This document shows, piece by piece, positions 16,316 through 24,227 of a DNA stretch of 45,129 bases (positions are counted from its first letter, which is position 1; each line of letters opens with the position of its first letter). The position numbers and the translations under genes were made by a program. Source of the DNA: Burkholderiales bacterium Ga0077543 (GTDB lineage Bacteria; Pseudomonadota; Gammaproteobacteria; Burkholderiales; Burkholderiaceae_C); assembly GCA_001464055.1 (NCBI GenBank), contig LNET01000032.1, forward strand, positions 1-45,129. Reading direction: 5' to 3'. The notes under the pieces were generated by a model. The model had not been told where the DNA came from. It was given only the letters and a program-made list of their open reading frames with translations, and did not search any database.

Positions 16316-17323
16316 TCAGAACACGGCGTGATCGCCGCGTTCGACGCCGGCTTCACCGCGCAACATGCGTGCGTAATGTTCGCGCAGCGTGTCGCTGCCC
16401 GTGCCAGGCGTGGCCTGCGCATCGTAACGGGCCCGGGCCGGGTCCCAGACCAGCATCGATTCGGTGGCGTAGTAGCGACCGATGCGCGCCAGCTCGGCCT
16501 TGGCCGCCAGCGCCGGCAGCACACGCCCTGCGGTTGCCAGCACACGGATGATCACGTCCAGCAGCGCCACCGGCACCTGCTTGAAGCGCGGCGGCTTGCC
16601 GGCCAGTTCGAACAGCATCTCGCCTTGCTGGCGCGGCGTCATCGCTTCGCCCGGGCCGCCGATGGGCAGGATGCGCCATTGCCGGGCCGGGTCGTCCAGG
16701 CAGGCTGCCAGGTAGCGCCCCAGGTCGTCGTCGCTGATCGGCTTGCAGGCCGTGAGCGCGCCGTCGCCGAACAGCAGGAAGGGCCGGCCCTGCTGCACCC
16801 GCGCCACCTGCCCCGACAGCGACTTGAAGAAGGCCGTGGGGCGGACGATGGAATAGGCGATGCCGCTGTCGATGAGTTCCCGTTCGAACGCCAGCTTGGC
16901 CTGCTGGAAGGCCAGCAGCGGCTTTTGCACGCAGATGGCCGACAGCAGCACCACCTGCTGCACGCCCGCGGTGCGTGCAGCACTCAGCGCATGCACATGC
17001 GCGGCGTGGTCGATGGCCCAGGCGTCCTTCGGGTCGCCCGTGCGCGAAGCCAGGCAGGACACGAGCACGTCGAAGCCTTCGCCGCGAAAGCCGTCGCGCG
17101 CCAGCGAATCCGGGTCGCAGACATCGCCCTGGCGCAATTCGGCCCCGGCCAGCAACTTCGCCAGGTCTTCGCGGCCGAGCCGGCCACCGACGCCGGCACG
17201 CGGCCGCACCAGGCAGACCACGCTGTGGCCGGCGGCCACCAACGCGCGCACCGTGGCCTGGCCGATGGTGCCGGTGGCGCCAAGCATGAAGACACGGCGG
17301 GAAACGGGGGAAGGGGGGGACAT
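16316..17323 (-). CDS. bciA: Divinyl chlorophyllide a 8-vinyl-reductase (BciA/DVR)
   Basis: The 335-residue protein is an atypical short-chain dehydrogenase that reduces the 8-vinyl group in (bacterio)chlorophyll synthesis with NADPH. The nucleotide-binding loop is LGATGTIGQATV. Segments shared with plant DVR and bacterial BciA are VSCLASRTG, VLLSAICVQKPLLAFQQAK, SIVRPTAFFKSLSGQV, ACKPISDDDLGRYLA, LPIGGPGEAMTPRQQGEMLF and IGRYYATESMLVWDP. This string of motifs is specific, so confidence is high. The start at 17323 is the longest reasonable; MLGATG further in is an alternative. No other photosynthesis gene is in the window, so this copy lies outside a photosynthesis gene cluster. Confidence 0.92.
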   Translation of the reverse strand: MSPPSPVSRRVFMLGATGTIGQATVRALVAAGHSVVCLVRPRAGVGGRLGREDLAKLLAGAELRQGDVCDPDSLARDGFRGEGFDVLVSCLASRTGDPKDAWAIDHAAHVHALSAARTAGVQQVVLLSAICVQKPLLAFQQAKLAFERELIDSGIAYSIVRPTAFFKSLSGQVARVQQGRPFLLFGDGALTACKPISDDDLGRYLAACLDDPARQWRILPIGGPGEAMTPRQQGEMLFELAGKPPRFKQVPVALLDVIIRVLATAGRVLPALAAKAELARIGRYYATESMLVWDPARARYDAQATPGTGSDTLREHYARMLRGEAGVERGDHAVF

Positions 17324-17366
17324 GGCCCCGTGATCCTAGGCCCTAATGTCCCGCGCAGGCGTCGCC

Positions 17367-17609
17367 CTAGGCGCCGGGGCCTGGCGCTCCGCGCGTGTGC
17401 AGCTTCAGCATCAGCCGCGCATATTCGAGCTTGGCGTGCAGTTCCTGCAACTGCGTCTGCAGCTCCTGCCACTGGGCCACCTGGGTGGCCATGGCGTTGA
17501 CGAGTGCTTGCGCTTCCGACAGAGACGGTGTGGGCTTGTCCATGCCCGTCATGATCGGCCAGCCCGGGCGCTGCGTCGACCCTGCGACCGCGGGCATCGG
17601 GGCGCTCAT
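17367..17609 (-). CDS. Small coiled-coil protein, unknown
   Basis: The frame encodes up to 80 residues. The conserved-looking part is the last 58 (from an ATG at 17543, MDKPTPSLSEAQ), which form one long amphipathic, Gln/Leu-rich helix (QVAQWQELQTQLQELHAKLE) followed by LMLKLHTRG. None of the start codons at 17609, 17552 or 17543 has a convincing ribosome site. I do not recognise a family. It lies 43 bases upstream of bciA on the same strand. The composition is protein-like rather than shadow-like, hence moderate confidence. Confidence 0.5.
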   Translation of the reverse strand: MSAPMPAVAGSTQRPGWPIMTGMDKPTPSLSEAQALVNAMATQVAQWQELQTQLQELHAKLEYARLMLKLHTRGAPGPGA

Positions 17610-17756
17610 TTGCGGGGGTGGCCGCCGGGAACACGGGGCAGGCGACCCGGCCCTCGCACTGAAGGGGGGTCAGCGCTGCCTGTATGGTGTGCGGCGCGTG
17701 GGTGAACGCGGCCGGTTCGCACCACCCACCCGAATCGAGCTGCCACTCCAACCACC

Positions 17757-18683
17757 ATGCTTTCCATCTCTCTCGGCCCCCTGGCCTTTCCCGTGGCCCC
17801 GCTGCCCGTGCTGGCGGCACTGTTGCTGGCGGCCTGGGTCGCGCGCCGCAGGGGCGCAAGCCAGGGCGCGGGCGAAGCCACGGCAGCCTCCGCCGAATCG
17901 GCCGTCTGGGCCGCGGCCTTGCTGGGCCTGGTGGCGGCGCGGCTGGCCCATCTGGCGCTGCATGCCCAGGCCTACCTCGACACGCCCTGGGCGATGCTCG
18001 ACATCCGCGACGGCGGCTGGCATGGCGCCACGGGTTGGCTGACGGCAGCGGCCGTGCTGGCCTGGCGTGCGGCCAAGGTGGCAGCACTTCGGCCCGCTCT
18101 GGCTGCAGCCGGCATGGCGGGCCTGCTGCTCGGTGCGGGTGGCCAGTTCGCGCTGCACTTCGCCCAGCCCGGCGGGTCGGGCGCGATGGCACCGGCCGTG
18201 GCGCTGCAGCCGCTGGCCGGGCCCGCCCTGGCGCAGGCGCCCGCTGCGGCACGGGCGACCGCACCCCCGGCATCGGGGGCCAGCGACCGTGGTGAAACCG
18301 CAGCGCCCACGCTGGCCGACCTGGCACGCGGCCAGCCCACCGTCGTCAATCTCTGGGCGACCTGGTGCGCACCCTGTCGTGCGGAAATGCCGATGCTGGC
18401 CGCCGCCCAGCAGCGCCATGGCGATGTGCGTTTCCTGTTCGTGAACCAGGGCGAGAACGCCGCCACGGTGAACCGTTACCTGCAGCGCGAAGCGCTGCCG
18501 CTGCGCGATGTCTGGCTGGACGCCGACAGCGCGGTGGGGGTCGCCGTCAAGTCCAGGGGCTTGCCGACGACCCTGTTCTACGACGCCCAGGGCCGCCTCG
18601 TCGACGCCCACATGGGCCTGCTGAACGCGGCTTCGCTGCGCGCCCGGCTGCATTCGCTGCAGGCGCAGCGGGACCCAGGCTAG
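17757..18683 (+). CDS. Lgt-like membrane domain fused to a TlpA-type thioredoxin
   Basis: The 308-residue protein has an N-terminal half of about four membrane segments (residues 5-140) resembling the core of prolipoprotein diacylglyceryl transferase (GLVAARLAHLALH; MLDIRDGGWHGATGW). An Ala/Pro-rich linker (about 145-178) leads to a periplasmic thioredoxin fold with the active site NLWATWCAPCRAEMPML and the cis-Pro segment SRGLPTTLFYD. It probably reduces or oxidises cysteines in exported proteins; the membrane half may only anchor it, as no intact Lgt catalytic set is obvious. Its TAG stop shares the palindrome CTAG with the stop of the convergent metallo-hydrolase gene. Confidence 0.85.
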   Translation: MLSISLGPLAFPVAPLPVLAALLLAAWVARRRGASQGAGEATAASAESAVWAAALLGLVAARLAHLALHAQAYLDTPWAMLDIRDGGWHGATGWLTAAAVLAWRAAKVAALRPALAAAGMAGLLLGAGGQFALHFAQPGGSGAMAPAVALQPLAGPALAQAPAAARATAPPASGASDRGETAAPTLADLARGQPTVVNLWATWCAPCRAEMPMLAAAQQRHGDVRFLFVNQGENAATVNRYLQREALPLRDVWLDADSAVGVAVKSRGLPTTLFYDAQGRLVDAHMGLLNAASLRARLHSLQAQRDPG

Positions 18684-19705
18684 AAGGCTTCCTTCTCGGC
18701 TTCCAGGTAGGCCAGGCTGATGTACTTGCCGATGTTGCCGTCCCAGCCCTGGGTGCGCCCGGCGTGCGCGGCCACCTTCGGGTCGGCGAGCACGCGGCGG
18801 CGGGCCTGGGCCTCGTCCTCGCCGGCCTTCACTGCAGCCAGGCAGTTGCCGTAGATGCCGGCAAACAGTTCGCGCTGCTCGACCAGCAGCGTGCGGCTGG
18901 CCCGGCCATGCCCCGGCACCCACAGCGCGCCGGGCACGTCGCGCTCCAGCGCGTCGAAGGTCTTCAGCGTGCCCAGGTAGCTGCCGTCGTCCATGTTGGC
19001 GATGCGGCCGTTCATCGCCACGTCGCCCACGTAGACGACGCCGTCTTCCACCACTTCCACGCACAGGTCGGCATCGGTGTGGGCACGGCCGTGGTGGTGG
19101 AACTTCAGCGTGGTGTCGCCGAAGCGCAGCAGCGTGCCGTGGCCGGCGTCGCGGTTGGGCGGCACCACGCGCGTGCCCAGGGTCGCGCCGTTCGTCCAGC
19201 GCTCCATCATCGAACGCCAGCCACTGCCCGCCAGACCCTGGATCTGTTCGCGCGCCAGCGGGTGGGCGTGGATGGGCAGGGCCGCGCCATAGGCCTGCAC
19301 GAAGGCGTCGTTGCCCAGGAAATGGTCGCCGTGGTGGTGTGAATTCACGACGGCCACCACCGGCCGGTCGGTCAAGGTTCGCAAGCGCCGGATGGCCATC
19401 TCGCCGATCTGCACCGAAGCCCCGGTGTCCAGCACCACGACGCCGGCCGATGTCAGCACGAATATCACGTTAGCCATCATGCCCCGGTTCTCCGGGGTCG
19501 GGAATCCGTCTTCGGCAAACACCATGGCCACGCGCGGGCTCAGGCGCTGCAGCGGCTGGTCGGGCACGGCCGGGCCACGGATGAAATCGTCGGCAGCGCC
19601 GGCGAAGCGCTGCACTGGCGGCGACAAGAGGGCGCCGCCCAGGCCCAGTGCCAGGGCAGCGCGCAACAGCGTTCTCCGGTCACGCAAAAGGGTTGGCTCG
19701 GCCAT
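18680..19705 (-). CDS. Exported metallo-beta-lactamase-fold hydrolase
   Basis: The 341-residue protein has a Tat-type leader (RDRRTLLRAALALGLGG) and an MBL fold. Metal motifs are NSHHHGDHFLG (HxHxDH box), FHHHGRAHTDADL, GDVAMNG and VPGHGRA. This subgroup resembles the SoxH/quinoprotein-relay zinc hydrolases found beside periplasmic redox genes; the substrate is unknown, with thioesters or persulfides as possibilities. GGGAG lies seven bases before the ATG. It converges on the TlpA-type gene, and an inverted repeat (19728-19749) sits just upstream, suggesting its own regulator. Confidence 0.87.
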   Translation of the reverse strand: MAEPTLLRDRRTLLRAALALGLGGALLSPPVQRFAGAADDFIRGPAVPDQPLQRLSPRVAMVFAEDGFPTPENRGMMANVIFVLTSAGVVVLDTGASVQIGEMAIRRLRTLTDRPVVAVVNSHHHGDHFLGNDAFVQAYGAALPIHAHPLAREQIQGLAGSGWRSMMERWTNGATLGTRVVPPNRDAGHGTLLRFGDTTLKFHHHGRAHTDADLCVEVVEDGVVYVGDVAMNGRIANMDDGSYLGTLKTFDALERDVPGALWVPGHGRASRTLLVEQRELFAGIYGNCLAAVKAGEDEAQARRRVLADPKVAAHAGRTQGWDGNIGKYISLAYLEAEKEAF

Positions 19706-19727
19706 GGGCGTCTCCCGTGAACGACTG

Positions 19728-19749
19728 AATATCAGAAGCCGATGATATT
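19728..19749. promoter_or_regulatory. Perfect inverted repeat upstream of the metallo-hydrolase gene
   Basis: AATATCA (19728-19734) and TGATATT (19743-19749) form a 7-bp perfect dyad with an 8-base spacer, in an AT-rich patch that stands out from the GC-rich surroundings. It is 23 bases before the start at 19705, the right place for an operator. The cognate regulator is not known. Confidence 0.55.
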
Positions 19750-19810
19750 GCAGCGGTTCGCCGGCTCCCCCGCGCGACGGCCCAGACCTTCCCGGCGCGG
19801 GCCAGGCGCG

Positions 19811-20371
19811 CTACCAGCGCCTGACCGGCCCGGTGTCGACGTGCACGAAGTTGTCGCCGGGGTAGAAGCCCACCCCACCGGCCTTCAGGTCGGCGGCAGC
19901 GTCGCGCAGGTCTGCCAGCGGCACCCCGGGCAGGCGCAGGTCGATGGCGCGCCCTTCCAGGTGCAGGCTGCGCCGGGCCACGCCGCCGCCGCGCGTGGTG
20001 CGCAGGCGTTCGTTGGTGGCGGCCGAGCGGTAGCCGGAGATGACCTCGAAAGCCCGGGTGCTGCCGAGTTCGCGGCGCAGGCGCTGCATCAGTTCGTACA
20101 GCTGCGGGTCCATGCGGCCGACTTCGCCGTTGTAATGGTCGCGCAGGAAGTGGTCGAGCGAGCCCAGGGCCTGCTGCACGAAGGCGTCGCCGATGGCGTA
20201 GACGGTGTCGATGTGTTCGCGCGTGTGCAGGTGCGACATCGCGATGTCGCGTGGCCCGGCCAGCCGGGCCCGGGCCAGCGGCGCCGTCAGCGCCAGCAGC
20301 GCCGCGGTGCTGCCCAGGGCCAGGCCCTGTTTCAGGCAGCGCCGGCGCGAGTGGGAAGTTGGCAGGCTCAT
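19811..20371 (-). CDS. DUF882/YcbK-type M15 peptidase-like protein
   Basis: The 186-residue protein starts with a Tat-like signal (SHSRRRCLKQGLALGSTAA). The D-Ala-D-Ala-carboxypeptidase-like zinc fold follows, with motifs VISGYRSAATNERLR, SLHLEGRAIDLRL and YPGDNFVHVDTG supplying His/Asp/His. E. coli YcbK (MepK) cuts 3-3 peptidoglycan crosslinks, the bonds made by L,D-transpeptidases. The gene lies 12 bases downstream of an LdtD-type transpeptidase gene on the same strand, matching the E. coli ycbB-ycbK order. Family and context agree well. Confidence 0.93.
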   Translation of the reverse strand: MSLPTSHSRRRCLKQGLALGSTAALLALTAPLARARLAGPRDIAMSHLHTREHIDTVYAIGDAFVQQALGSLDHFLRDHYNGEVGRMDPQLYELMQRLRRELGSTRAFEVISGYRSAATNERLRTTRGGGVARRSLHLEGRAIDLRLPGVPLADLRDAAADLKAGGVGFYPGDNFVHVDTGPVRRW

Positions 20372-20383
20372 CGGGTGTGCGGT

Positions 20384-21994
20384 TCAGAGGGCGGGCGGCG
20401 GCGGGCGGCGGCGCTGCTGCAGCGCCGCCTGCAAGACCCGATCATGCCCGTAGATGTCGTCGAAGAAATGCGGTCGGCCGCCCAGCACCAAGGCCGTGCC
20501 ATAGCTGATCAGTACCGGCAGCGGCTGGCTCAGGCGCTGCGTCGTCGACTTGCCGGCTGCCATCGCGGCGCGGATGCGCTCCTCGGTCCAGCCGGGCTCG
20601 TCCTGCAGCACGAAGCGCGCCAGTGCCACGGGGTTCTCGACACGAACACAGCCGTGGCTGAAGTCGCGCCGGTCGCGCCCGAACAGCGAGGTCGCTGGCG
20701 TGTGATGCAAAAAGATGGCGTCCCGGTTCGGGAAGACGAACTTCACGTCACCCAGCGCATTGCGCTCGCCCGGGCGCTGGCGCAGGCGCAGCGCACCCGT
20801 CAGCACCGCGTCCAGCCGCGCCGGTGTCAACTCGGCCAGCGCCCGGCCGCCAGCGTCGACGAACTCGAAGCCCTCGCGCGCGAAGTGGCCCGGGTCGCGG
20901 CGAAGGCGCGGCACCAGTTCGCGCCGGGCTATCGAGGAGGGCACGTTCCAGTAAGGGCTGAACTCGACGTGGCGCATCAGTTCGTCGAACTGCGGCGTGC
21001 GTGTGTCCAGGGCACGGCCGATGACGACCTTCATCTGCTCGCGCACGAGCACGCGGCCGTCGGGCTGGACTTCATAGGCGCGCAGCATGAACTCCGGCAG
21101 ATTGACGACGATCATGCGCGGGGCCTGCAGCAGCGGGGTCCAGCGCAGGCGCTCCAGCGTCAGCACGATCTGCTGTGCACGCTGCGCCGGGCTGACCTGC
21201 AGCGCGTTCCAGGTGGCACGCCCCAGCACACCGTCGTCCTGCAGGCCGTGACGGCGCTGAAAGGCGCGCAGCGCCTGGGTCAGCGCTTCGTCCAGCTGGG
21301 TGGGCACAGGCACGGGCACCGCGGCAAGGTCGCCCCAGGCGGCCAGGCGCTGGGCCATGAGCCCGACACCGGGCCAGGCTGGCTGTGGCTTTGCGGCAGG
21401 CACGGCAGCACGCGGTGCGGGCTTGGGCAAGGGCGGCAGGGCCTGCTGCCACGCGGGGTGTTCAGCCAGCGCACGGCAGCGGGCCAGGGCCTCGCGCAGA
21501 GCGCCGTACAGGGGCAGCGGCGGCGTTGCCAAGCGCAGCGCCGTGGCCAGCGAACCTGCAGCCAGCGCCGCCTGCAGCGCTGCGGCCGGCTCGAACCCGG
21601 CAGCGGCAGTGGCGCTGTAGGCCTGGTGCAGCTGCCGCGGGTCGACCCGGCCGTGGCGCAGATCGGCCAGGTAGCGCAGCAGGGCCGCCAGCAACGCGGC
21701 GTCCAGCCGCGCTGCGACCTCGGGCACCGGCGTCGAGTCTTTTGCGCTGGCCAGCGCGGCGCGCAGGGGCTCGGCGCCGTAGTCGGCCGGGTCCAGCCCG
21801 TCGTCGGCTGCACTGGCCAGGCGAGCGACGATCTCTTCGGCCCAGGGGCGCAGAAGGGCGGGGTCCAACGGCACCGTGGGCCCAGGCGGCCATGGCGGGC
21901 CAGCCCGTGTCGGCAGCACCACGGGCGCCAGCGCGCACGCCGCCAGCAGGCTGCGGCGCGACAGATGTCGGTCGGGACATGAACGGGAGGGCAT
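20384..21994 (-). CDS. LdtD/YcbB-type L,D-transpeptidase
   Basis: The 536-residue product makes 3-3 crosslinks in peptidoglycan. An N-terminal signal has SRRSLLAACALAP, which could be read by Tat or as a lipobox (LAAC). A YcbB-type N-terminal helical domain (about 35-180), a Pro/Ala linker, a peptidoglycan-binding domain (ALRAFQRRHGLQDDGVLGRAT) and a YkuD catalytic domain follow. The active-site segment is FSHGCVRVENPVALA, with upstream IFLHHTPA. The ATG at 21994 has GGTGG upstream; one at 22006 adds four residues. It is cotranscribed with the DUF882 peptidase gene and lies 48 bases below the potassium genes. Confidence 0.93.
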   Translation of the reverse strand: MPSRSCPDRHLSRRSLLAACALAPVVLPTRAGPPWPPGPTVPLDPALLRPWAEEIVARLASAADDGLDPADYGAEPLRAALASAKDSTPVPEVAARLDAALLAALLRYLADLRHGRVDPRQLHQAYSATAAAGFEPAAALQAALAAGSLATALRLATPPLPLYGALREALARCRALAEHPAWQQALPPLPKPAPRAAVPAAKPQPAWPGVGLMAQRLAAWGDLAAVPVPVPTQLDEALTQALRAFQRRHGLQDDGVLGRATWNALQVSPAQRAQQIVLTLERLRWTPLLQAPRMIVVNLPEFMLRAYEVQPDGRVLVREQMKVVIGRALDTRTPQFDELMRHVEFSPYWNVPSSIARRELVPRLRRDPGHFAREGFEFVDAGGRALAELTPARLDAVLTGALRLRQRPGERNALGDVKFVFPNRDAIFLHHTPATSLFGRDRRDFSHGCVRVENPVALARFVLQDEPGWTEERIRAAMAAGKSTTQRLSQPLPVLISYGTALVLGGRPHFFDDIYGHDRVLQAALQQRRRPPPPAL

Positions 21995-22042
21995 ATGCCA
22001 CCACATGCTACGGCAGCGACCTGCGTCGCCGCATCGACTGCA

Positions 22043-22738
22043 TCAGCCCCGCGCCTGCCCCGCAAACTTCTCGACCTTCTCGGTCGGCCCCGAGACGATG
22101 AGCAGGTCGCCCGGCTGCACCCGGCTGTCGGGCGTGGCATGGCTGAAGTCCTGCCCCGGCCGCTTGATGCCCACCACGGTGACGCCGAATTTCTCGCGCA
22201 CGCCGCTGTCGGCCAGACTGCGCCCGAAGGCCAGCGCCGGTGCGTGGATCTTGGCGATGGCGAAGCCGTCGTCGAGTTCGATGTAGTCGATCATCCGGCC
22301 CGAGATCAGGTGCGCCACCCGCTCGCCCATGTCGACTTCCGGCGACACGACATGGTGGGCGCCCATACGCTGGGCGATCTTGCCGTGGTCCTCGGTCAGG
22401 GCCTTGACCCAGATGTCCTGCACGCCCAGCTCGGTCAGCACCATCAGCGTCATCAGGCTGGCGGCCAGGTTGTCGCCGATGCCGACGATCGCGTGGCGGA
22501 AGTCGGCCACGCCCAGCTGGCGCATCACCAGTTCGTTGGTCGCGTCGGCCTGCACCGCGTGCGTCAGGCGGTCGGCCCAGACCTGCACCGGGTCGGCGTC
22601 GCGGTCGATGCCCATCACGTCATGCCCCAGGCTGATCAGCGACTGCGCCACGGCGCCGCCAAAGCGGCCCAGGCCGATGACGACCACGCTGTCGCCCTGG
22701 GCGAAAGCGAACTGCTCGGAAAACAATTTACCCAACAA
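22043..22738 (-). CDS. TrkA/KtrA-type potassium channel regulatory subunit
   Basis: The 231-residue cytoplasmic protein has an RCK N-domain with the nucleotide-binding loop VVVIGLGRFGGAVAQSL and acidic GIDRDAD, then an RCK C-domain (about 145-225, RVQPGDLLIVSGP). Such rings bind ATP/ADP or NAD(H) and gate the membrane partner. The start overlaps the 3' end of the ktrB-like gene by 11 bases, so translation is probably coupled. One RCK unit and the short length fit KtrA rather than the duplicated TrkA of E. coli. Confidence 0.92.
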   Translation of the reverse strand: MLGKLFSEQFAFAQGDSVVVIGLGRFGGAVAQSLISLGHDVMGIDRDADPVQVWADRLTHAVQADATNELVMRQLGVADFRHAIVGIGDNLAASLMTLMVLTELGVQDIWVKALTEDHGKIAQRMGAHHVVSPEVDMGERVAHLISGRMIDYIELDDGFAIAKIHAPALAFGRSLADSGVREKFGVTVVGIKRPGQDFSHATPDSRVQPGDLLIVSGPTEKVEKFAGQARG

Positions 22739-24059
22739 TCGGATGCTCCTCAGGGTAGCGATAAGGCCTGCGCCGTTCGCCCAGCGCCAGCGACGTGGCC
22801 AGGGTGATGGTGCCCACCCGCCCCACGTACATCAGCAGCACCAGCGTCAGCTGGCCGGTGGGCGGCAGTTCGGCCGTGATGCCGGTGGACAGGCCCACCG
22901 TTCCGAAGGCCGAGATGACTTCGAAGATGACCTTGTCGGTGGGCAGGTCGGTCAAGATCAGGATGGTCATCGTGCCCAGCACGACCGCCGCGCTGCCCAG
23001 CACCAGCACCGTGATGGCCTGCCGCTGCGCAGCCGTGCACACGCGGCGGCCGAAGGCCTCGCTGTCGGGGCGGCCGCGCACTTCGGCCATCACCAGCAGC
23101 ACCAGGATGAACACCGTGGCCACCTTCACGCCACCGGCGGTGCCGGCGCTGCCGCCACCGATGAACATCAGCAGGTAGTGCAGCGCCCAGCTTTCCTGCG
23201 ACAGCTGTCCGATGTCGACGGTGTTGAAGCCCGCCGTACGGGCCGACACCGACGCGAACAGGGCCGACAGCAGTTTGTCGCCCATCGCCATGGGCCCCAG
23301 GGTCTTGACGTTCGACCACTCGAACACCAGCAGCGACAGGGTGCCGACCACCAGCAGCACGGCACTGCCGGTCAGGGTGAGCTTGGTGTGCAGCGACCAG
23401 CGCTGGCGGCCGCGCAGCTTCGAGCGAATGTCCTGCAGCACTGGAAACCCGATGCCGCCGATGACGATGCCCAGCATCACCGGCACCAGCACCCAGGCGT
23501 CGGAGGCATAACGCATCAGGCTGTCGGCATGGAGCGAGAAGCCGGCGTTGTTGAATGCCGAGACCGAATGGAAGATGCCGTTCCAGGCGGCTTCGCCCCA
23601 GGGCTGGCCGTGGCCGTGATGGAAGCGCGCCGTCAGCGCCACGGCCAAGGCAGCTTCGCAGACCAGGGTCACCGCCAGCACCACCTTCGCCACGCTCGAG
23701 ACATCGCCCAGCCCGATGGTGTGGGTTTCAGCCTGGGCCAGCATGCGCGTGCGCAGGCGCAGCGACCGGTTGACCAGCAATCCCAGCAGCGCAGCGGCGG
23801 TCATCAGCCCGAAGCCCCCCAGCTGGATGAGCAGCAGCACCACGCCCTGGCCAAAGGGCGACCAGTAGCTGCCGGTGTCGACCACCCCCAGTCCGGTCAC
23901 GGTGACTGCCGAGGTCGCGGTGAACAAGGCCACCAGCCAGGGCGCCGAATGGCCCTCGGCCCGGGCCAGGGGCAGGCTCAGCAGGGCCGTGCCCGCCATG
24001 ATCAGCAGCAGGAACAGCAGCGCGACCGTGCGGCTGGGGTGGAGCAGACTTCGTTGCAT
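22728..24059 (-). CDS. TrkH/KtrB-type potassium transporter
   Basis: The 443-residue membrane protein has the four M1-P-M2 repeats of the SKT superfamily. The selectivity-filter glycines appear in VTVTGLGVVD, FNNAGFSLH, ARTAGFNTVD and TVGLSTGITAELP. The length fits KtrB. The start at 24059 (MQRSLLHPSRTVALLFLLL) is the last ATG before the first helix; the upstream open frame is an extension into the intergenic region and the kdpD-like gene. It diverges from the KdpDE-like two-component genes, so potassium uptake and its sensing are side by side. Confidence 0.93.
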   Translation of the reverse strand: MQRSLLHPSRTVALLFLLLIMAGTALLSLPLARAEGHSAPWLVALFTATSAVTVTGLGVVDTGSYWSPFGQGVVLLLIQLGGFGLMTAAALLGLLVNRSLRLRTRMLAQAETHTIGLGDVSSVAKVVLAVTLVCEAALAVALTARFHHGHGQPWGEAAWNGIFHSVSAFNNAGFSLHADSLMRYASDAWVLVPVMLGIVIGGIGFPVLQDIRSKLRGRQRWSLHTKLTLTGSAVLLVVGTLSLLVFEWSNVKTLGPMAMGDKLLSALFASVSARTAGFNTVDIGQLSQESWALHYLLMFIGGGSAGTAGGVKVATVFILVLLVMAEVRGRPDSEAFGRRVCTAAQRQAITVLVLGSAAVVLGTMTILILTDLPTDKVIFEVISAFGTVGLSTGITAELPPTGQLTLVLLMYVGRVGTITLATSLALGERRRPYRYPEEHPIVG

Positions 24060-24122
24060 CGTGAAACCGGGTTGCGCTGGATTCTGGGTGGCACCCCGCC
24101 TGCCGCCAACGGCGCCTGGCTC

Positions 24123-24143
24123 TTCTTGATGCTTTCTTGATGC
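24123..24143. promoter_or_regulatory. 11-bp-period direct repeat in the ktrB/kdpD divergent region
   Basis: TTCTTGATGC occurs at 24123-24132 and again at 24134-24143, one helical turn apart; a partial copy (TTGATGC) is at 24169-24175. OmpR/KdpE-type response regulators bind tandem repeats with this period, so this is a candidate KdpE site. Confidence 0.45.
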
Positions 24144-24227
24144 CAGCATGCACAGTCTTGTCACGGCCTTGATGCACGGCATGGCGACACGCACAACAAG
24201 GCTGCGGCCTTCAACTAGAGTGATGCG

